Below are positions 5,337 to 7,951 of a stretch of DNA of 7,951 nt, one piece after another. This stretch comes from AL-N1 sp039178835. GTDB lineage: Bacteria > Chloroflexota > Chloroflexia > Chloroflexales > Roseiflexaceae. The position numbers were made by a program, and so were the translations under genes. Each line of letters starts with the position of its first letter. The first letter of the stretch is position 1. The notes below the pieces were generated by a model. It saw only the letters and a list, made by a program, of their open reading frames with translations, made no database searches and was not told the origin of the DNA. The stretch lies in NCBI GenBank assembly GCA_039178835.1, contig JBCDFA010000361.1:1-7951 (forward strand). Direction: 5' to 3'.

Positions 5337-6222
5337 TCACGCCACCAGACCCTGCGATTGCTATACCACTGATAAAATGCTTCTGTGCGATAAAGAAGAT
5401 ACTAATCGGAACAACCATCGCCACTAATGAAGCCGCCATAAACAGATTCCACTCAGTAAAATATTCGGTCCGCATCGCGTTGAGTCCCAGCTCCACCGTA
5501 AAGTTCTCCGGTGAGCTAATGTAGATGAGTGGTCCAAGGAAATCGTCCCAGGTATCGAGCACCTCAAAGACAGCCACGGCCCCTAGCGCTGGTCTGGAAA
5601 GTGGCAGCATAATGCGCCAGAACGTAGCGAACGGCCCACATCCATCGATCTTCGCAGCATCATCAAGTTCGGTTGGGATGGTCATAAAGTATTGGCGCAA
5701 CAGGAAGATCGCCAATGCACCACCACCAAAGAAGCTGGGCACAATGAGTGGAGCCAGTGAGTCCAGCCATCCCAGTTCTCGGAACAACACAAAACGTGGA
5801 ATGATCAAGACCTGAAAGGGGATCATGAGCGTACTCAGCACCAGAATAAAGAGGAAATTGCGGCCAGGGAAACGGAGTCGTGCAAAGCCGTAGGCCACCA
5901 GCGAACTACTGACCAGGACACCGACCACCCGCAGGATCGCGATAATCAAGCTATTCGCATAGAAAATGTGGAAGGGCATGCTGGTCAGCGCATCCACATA
6001 GTTGCGCCAGACAATTGGTTCCGGAATCCAGACCGGCGGAAAGGTAAGCGCTTGTGCCGTTGTCTTCAATGACGTACTAATACTCCAGGCCAGCGGCACG
6101 AGCACCAGCACAGCGCCAAAAATAAGAACCATATAGAGCAATGCTCGCTTGAACAACCGTTGCAGGCGATACGTCTGTACAGGAACCCTAGTTGATTGTG
6201 GGGCTTGTGTATTGATTGCCAT
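5329..6222 (-). CDS. ABC sugar transporter permease, MalG type (CUT1)
   Basis: One of two membrane subunits forming the import channel. The 297-residue protein has a cytoplasmic N-terminus, a first membrane helix (about 28-50), and further helices from about 90 onward. The EAA loop that docks the ATPase runs ELDDAAKIDGCGPFATFWR and on to LPLSRPA (185-211). The C-terminal QKHFISGIAIAGSGGVKG is the typical ending of MalG-like permeases. The start at 6222 is chosen because it gives the usual length and lies 2 nt after the MalF-type stop codon (TAA TC ATG), implying translational coupling. AGGAG lies 11 nt upstream. An upstream in-frame ATG at 6324 would overlap the preceding gene by about 100 nt and adds an atypical leader. 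Confidence 0.95.
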   Translation of the reverse strand: MAINTQAPQSTRVPVQTYRLQRLFKRALLYMVLIFGAVLVLVPLAWSISTSLKTTAQALTFPPVWIPEPIVWRNYVDALTSMPFHIFYANSLIIAILRVVGVLVSSSLVAYGFARLRFPGRNFLFILVLSTLMIPFQVLIIPRFVLFRELGWLDSLAPLIVPSFFGGGALAIFLLRQYFMTIPTELDDAAKIDGCGPFATFWRIMLPLSRPALGAVAVFEVLDTWDDFLGPLIYISSPENFTVELGLNAMRTEYFTEWNLFMAASLVAMVVPISIFFIAQKHFISGIAIAGSGGVKG

Positions 6223-6224
6223 GA

Positions 6225-7163
6225 TTAGTTCTTCTCCTGATCCATGCCTTCGTAGTACACCCACAACTTGGACGACCGAAAGATAAGGAGCGTAAATACC
6301 ATGATGATGGCGAAGAACACCCACGCAAGTGCCGAGGCATATCCCATATTAAAGCGCTCAAATGCGTGTTGATAGAGATAGTACACATAGAAGAGTGAAC
6401 TAAACCGTGGCCCTCCATCAGTCATAATGTATGCCTGCGTAAAAATCTTGAACGAGTCAATCAACCCAATCACCAGATTGAAGAAAATAATGGGCGTCAG
6501 CATCGGCAGGGTAATGGCAAAGAATTTTTGCCAACTGCGTGCCCCATCGATATTGGCCGCCTCATACAGCTCGTTCGCAATGCTCTGCAATCCTGAAAGG
6601 TAGATAATCATGTAACGACCCAGCATGGTCCAGACTGCCATCACGATGAGTGAAGGGAGCACTAGCGTCTCGGATTGGAGCCACGCCGGCCCCTCGATAC
6701 CGAAGAACGTCCACAGAAACCAATTCAGGACACCATACTCAGGGTTGTAGATCCAAAGCCACAACAGCGAGATCGCAACGGTTGGCAGCACGACTGGCAG
6801 GTAGTAAATGACGCGCCAGATGCCAATGCCACGCACCTCCTGATTGAGCAGGAGCGCAACCAGCAGACCGAAGATGATACCTAACGGTACACGCCCCAGC
6901 GAGTAGAGTGCGGTCACCTGCAATGATTGCCAGAAGAACTGGTCCTCAAGCATCGCCGTGTAATTCGCCGCACCAACAAAGGTTGGAGTCCCGATAAGAT
7001 CCCATTCCGTCAAACTAAAATACATCGAGGCGATTAACGGTCCGATGGTGAAGATAAGAAAGCCAATAACCCAGGGCGAGATAAAAAGATATCCGGCAAG
7101 AGCTTCGAGCTGCCGCATTCGCAGCCGTGGCAATCTTTGTATCCTTTGTTGTTGTGTTACCAT
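6225..7163 (-). CDS. ABC sugar transporter permease, MalF type (CUT1)
   Basis: Partner membrane subunit of the importer. The 312-residue protein begins with a short basic N-terminus, then a first helix with the family sequence GYLFISPWVIGFLIF (24-38). Further helices follow at roughly 85-107, 115-138, 168-190, 221-235 and 275-296. The EAA loop is ELYEAANIDGARSWQKFFAI and on to TLPML (198-222), with the conserved EAAxxDGA. GGP(R) at 250-253 matches the usual TxGGP motif. AAAGG lies 9 nt before the ATG at 7163. A TTG at 7133 (codon 11) has an equally spaced copy of the same ribosome-binding element and might be an alternative start. No ATPase gene is in the window; CUT1 systems often share a MsmK/UgpC-like ATPase encoded elsewhere. 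Confidence 0.95.
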   Translation of the reverse strand: MVTQQQRIQRLPRLRMRQLEALAGYLFISPWVIGFLIFTIGPLIASMYFSLTEWDLIGTPTFVGAANYTAMLEDQFFWQSLQVTALYSLGRVPLGIIFGLLVALLLNQEVRGIGIWRVIYYLPVVLPTVAISLLWLWIYNPEYGVLNWFLWTFFGIEGPAWLQSETLVLPSLIVMAVWTMLGRYMIIYLSGLQSIANELYEAANIDGARSWQKFFAITLPMLTPIIFFNLVIGLIDSFKIFTQAYIMTDGGPRFSSLFYVYYLYQHAFERFNMGYASALAWVFFAIIMVFTLLIFRSSKLWVYYEGMDQEKN

Positions 7164-7182
7164 ACCAGTAAACCTTTGTTGT
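7143..7182 (-). repeat. Tandem ACAACAAAGG element at the malF-type start
   Basis: On the minus strand ACAACAAAGG occurs at 7182-7173 and again at 7152-7143, exactly 30 bp apart, one before the ATG and one inside codons 4-7. A third exact copy (5265-5256) forms the ribosome-binding site of the binding-protein gene. Each copy in the pair lies 9 nt before a possible start codon (ATG 7163; TTG 7133). Confidence 0.55.
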
Positions 7183-7204
7183 GGCTAAATCGTGGATATG
7201 TCTA

Positions 7205-7951
7205 TCACATCACCTGAGGTGATACGGGTGGCGAAAAAGTACGCTCCGCCAGATCCGGTCTAAGCAATTTGGTCAGTGCCTGCACAAAGTAGTAATCACC
7301 ATAGATCAGCGCATGATTGGCCATACCATGCGGAACTGAGCGCGAACCCTGGCTCAGAATGGCCGGCATCGTGCTACCACGTGTCGAGTAGTTCTGCCAG
7401 AGTGAAAGCAATAGGGCCTCGGCATAGTCATACCAGCGTTTTTGCTCATTTTCATCGCTTTCACAGGTGGCCAGTTCAAGCAGTGCGGCAGCCAGCACAG
7501 CCGCCGCAGACGTGTCGCGAAACGTGTTGGGAATATCTGGGCTATCGTAATCCCAGTACGGGATTAAATCAGGTGGGGCCTCTCGTATGGCGTAATGGGA
7601 CAGCCGCCGCGCCACGGTCAGAAAAGCCGGAATACCCGTATACTGATATGCCTCGGTAAAGCCATACACCGCCCACGCATGGCCACGTGACCAACAAGAT
7701 GCCTCGCTCAGACCCTGATGAGTCGCGTGTTTCAAAAACGCGCCGGTCTCTGGATCGAAGTCGGCTACATGCACCGTTGAGTCATCAGGACGTACCAGCA
7801 CAAAACGACTTGTGCGTGCGTGATACTCGGCAATACGGGCATAGCGTGGATCGCCGGTATGCTCAGTACACCAGAACAACAATGCGAGATTCATCATCAA
7901 GTCGACATTGGTGCGTCCCCGATCATGGGCCGGGCCATCGATAGCGCCCCA
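7205..7951 (-). CDS. GH88 unsaturated glucuronyl hydrolase (5' end beyond the window)
   Basis: Cleaves a terminal 4,5-unsaturated uronic acid from oligosaccharides made by polysaccharide lyases. The frame stays open to the right edge, so 248 C-terminal residues are visible and an internal TTG/ATG near 7900 is not the start. The partial protein begins WGAIDGP and reaches TNVDLMMNL; Asp17 of the fragment is the expected catalytic acid/base (Asp149 of Bacillus sp. GL1 UGL, numbering from memory). Counting from it without gaps, His61, Gln79, Trp87, Arg89 and Trp93 fall at the positions of UGL His193, Gln211, Trp219, Arg221 and Trp225. Further family segments are SRGHAWAVYGFTEAY, IPYWDYDSPDIPNTFRDTSA and the C-terminal YGDYYFVQAL. 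The motif usually written RGQAW reads RGHAW. It is the first visible gene of the transporter operon, 41 nt before malF. GH105 is less likely. Localisation cannot be judged without the N-terminus. Confidence 0.93.
   Translation of the reverse strand, partial: WGAIDGPAHDRGRTNVDLMMNLALLFWCTEHTGDPRYARIAEYHARTSRFVLVRPDDSTVHVADFDPETGAFLKHATHQGLSEASCWSRGHAWAVYGFTEAYQYTGIPAFLTVARRLSHYAIREAPPDLIPYWDYDSPDIPNTFRDTSAAAVLAAALLELATCESDENEQKRWYDYAEALLLSLWQNYSTRGSTMPAILSQGSRSVPHGMANHALIYGDYYFVQALTKLLRPDLAERTFSPPVSPQVM
7209..7223. promoter_or_regulatory. 15-bp perfect palindrome in the last codons of the GH88 gene
   Basis: ATCACCT-G-AGGTGAT has 7-bp arms around one base. TATCAC (7203-7208) just before it repeats the arm, and GTGATA (7219-7224) is its complement. 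It lies at the GH88 3' end, 46 bp before the malF start. The single-base centre suits a protein dimer better than an RNA hairpin, although a 6-bp stem with a 3-nt loop is possible. Confidence 0.4.

Noticed and set aside
6188..6418. 76-codon minus-strand frame overlapping the malF-malG junction
   Set aside because: It is out of frame with both permeases, which abut with a 2-nt gap and leave no room for another gene.
7276..7659. 127-codon plus-strand open frame opposite the GH88 gene
   Set aside because: The minus strand carries the conserved GH88 catalytic segments; the plus frame has the His/Ser/Arg-rich look of antisense translation.
1..7951. CRISPR array, tRNA, transposase or phage genes
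   Set aside because: Reading both strands I found no regularly spaced repeats, no tRNA-like cloverleaf and no transposase or integrase motifs.

Overview
The window looks like chromosome of a Chloroflexota bacterium. This is inferred from protein style: phasin-like and lipoprotein sequences, CUT1 sugar permeases and a long PfkB kinase. I could not search a database. Base composition is mixed. The first ~1.1 kb is AT-rich (sampled 60-base lines gave about 28-40% GC), while the sugar-uptake genes on the right are around 50% or higher. The left end therefore looks recently acquired.

Layout, left to right. (1) 50-1045, minus: a beta-class DNA methyltransferase closely resembling M.PvuII (N4-cytosine). 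It has a clear extended -10 promoter and a 17-bp palindrome over its predicted transcription start. No restriction endonuclease or controller gene is visible; only 49 bases lie downstream of it in the window. (2) 1181-1717 and 1751-2959, plus: a small unrecognised lipoprotein followed 33 nt later by a PfkB-family sugar kinase of 402 residues. (3) 3021-3767, minus: a phasin-like protein with a strong consensus promoter and a palindrome at its start site. It carries a duplicated ~49-residue C-terminal module. Its likely terminator lies antisense inside the last codons of the kinase gene. (4) 7951 down to 3882, minus: a carbohydrate-uptake operon in the order GH88 unsaturated glucuronyl hydrolase (cut by the right edge), MalF-type permease, MalG-type permease, and lipoprotein solute-binding protein. 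No ATPase is encoded here.

How the genes fit together. The operon suggests uptake of unsaturated oligosaccharides made by polysaccharide lyases. The solute-binding protein captures the sugar, the two permeases with an ATPase encoded elsewhere import it, and GH88 removes the terminal 4,5-unsaturated uronate. The known fate of that product is 2-keto-3-deoxygluconate, which a PfkB-type kinase phosphorylates. The kinase at 1751-2959 is a possible but unproven candidate for that step.

Most of the novelty lies in regulation and architecture: TSS-centred palindromes before the methyltransferase and phasin-like genes, hairpins between the malG-like and binding-protein genes, a duplicated ribosome-binding element at the malF-like start, and the duplicated module of the phasin-like protein. 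I see no CRISPR array, tRNA, rRNA, insertion sequence or clear new defence system.
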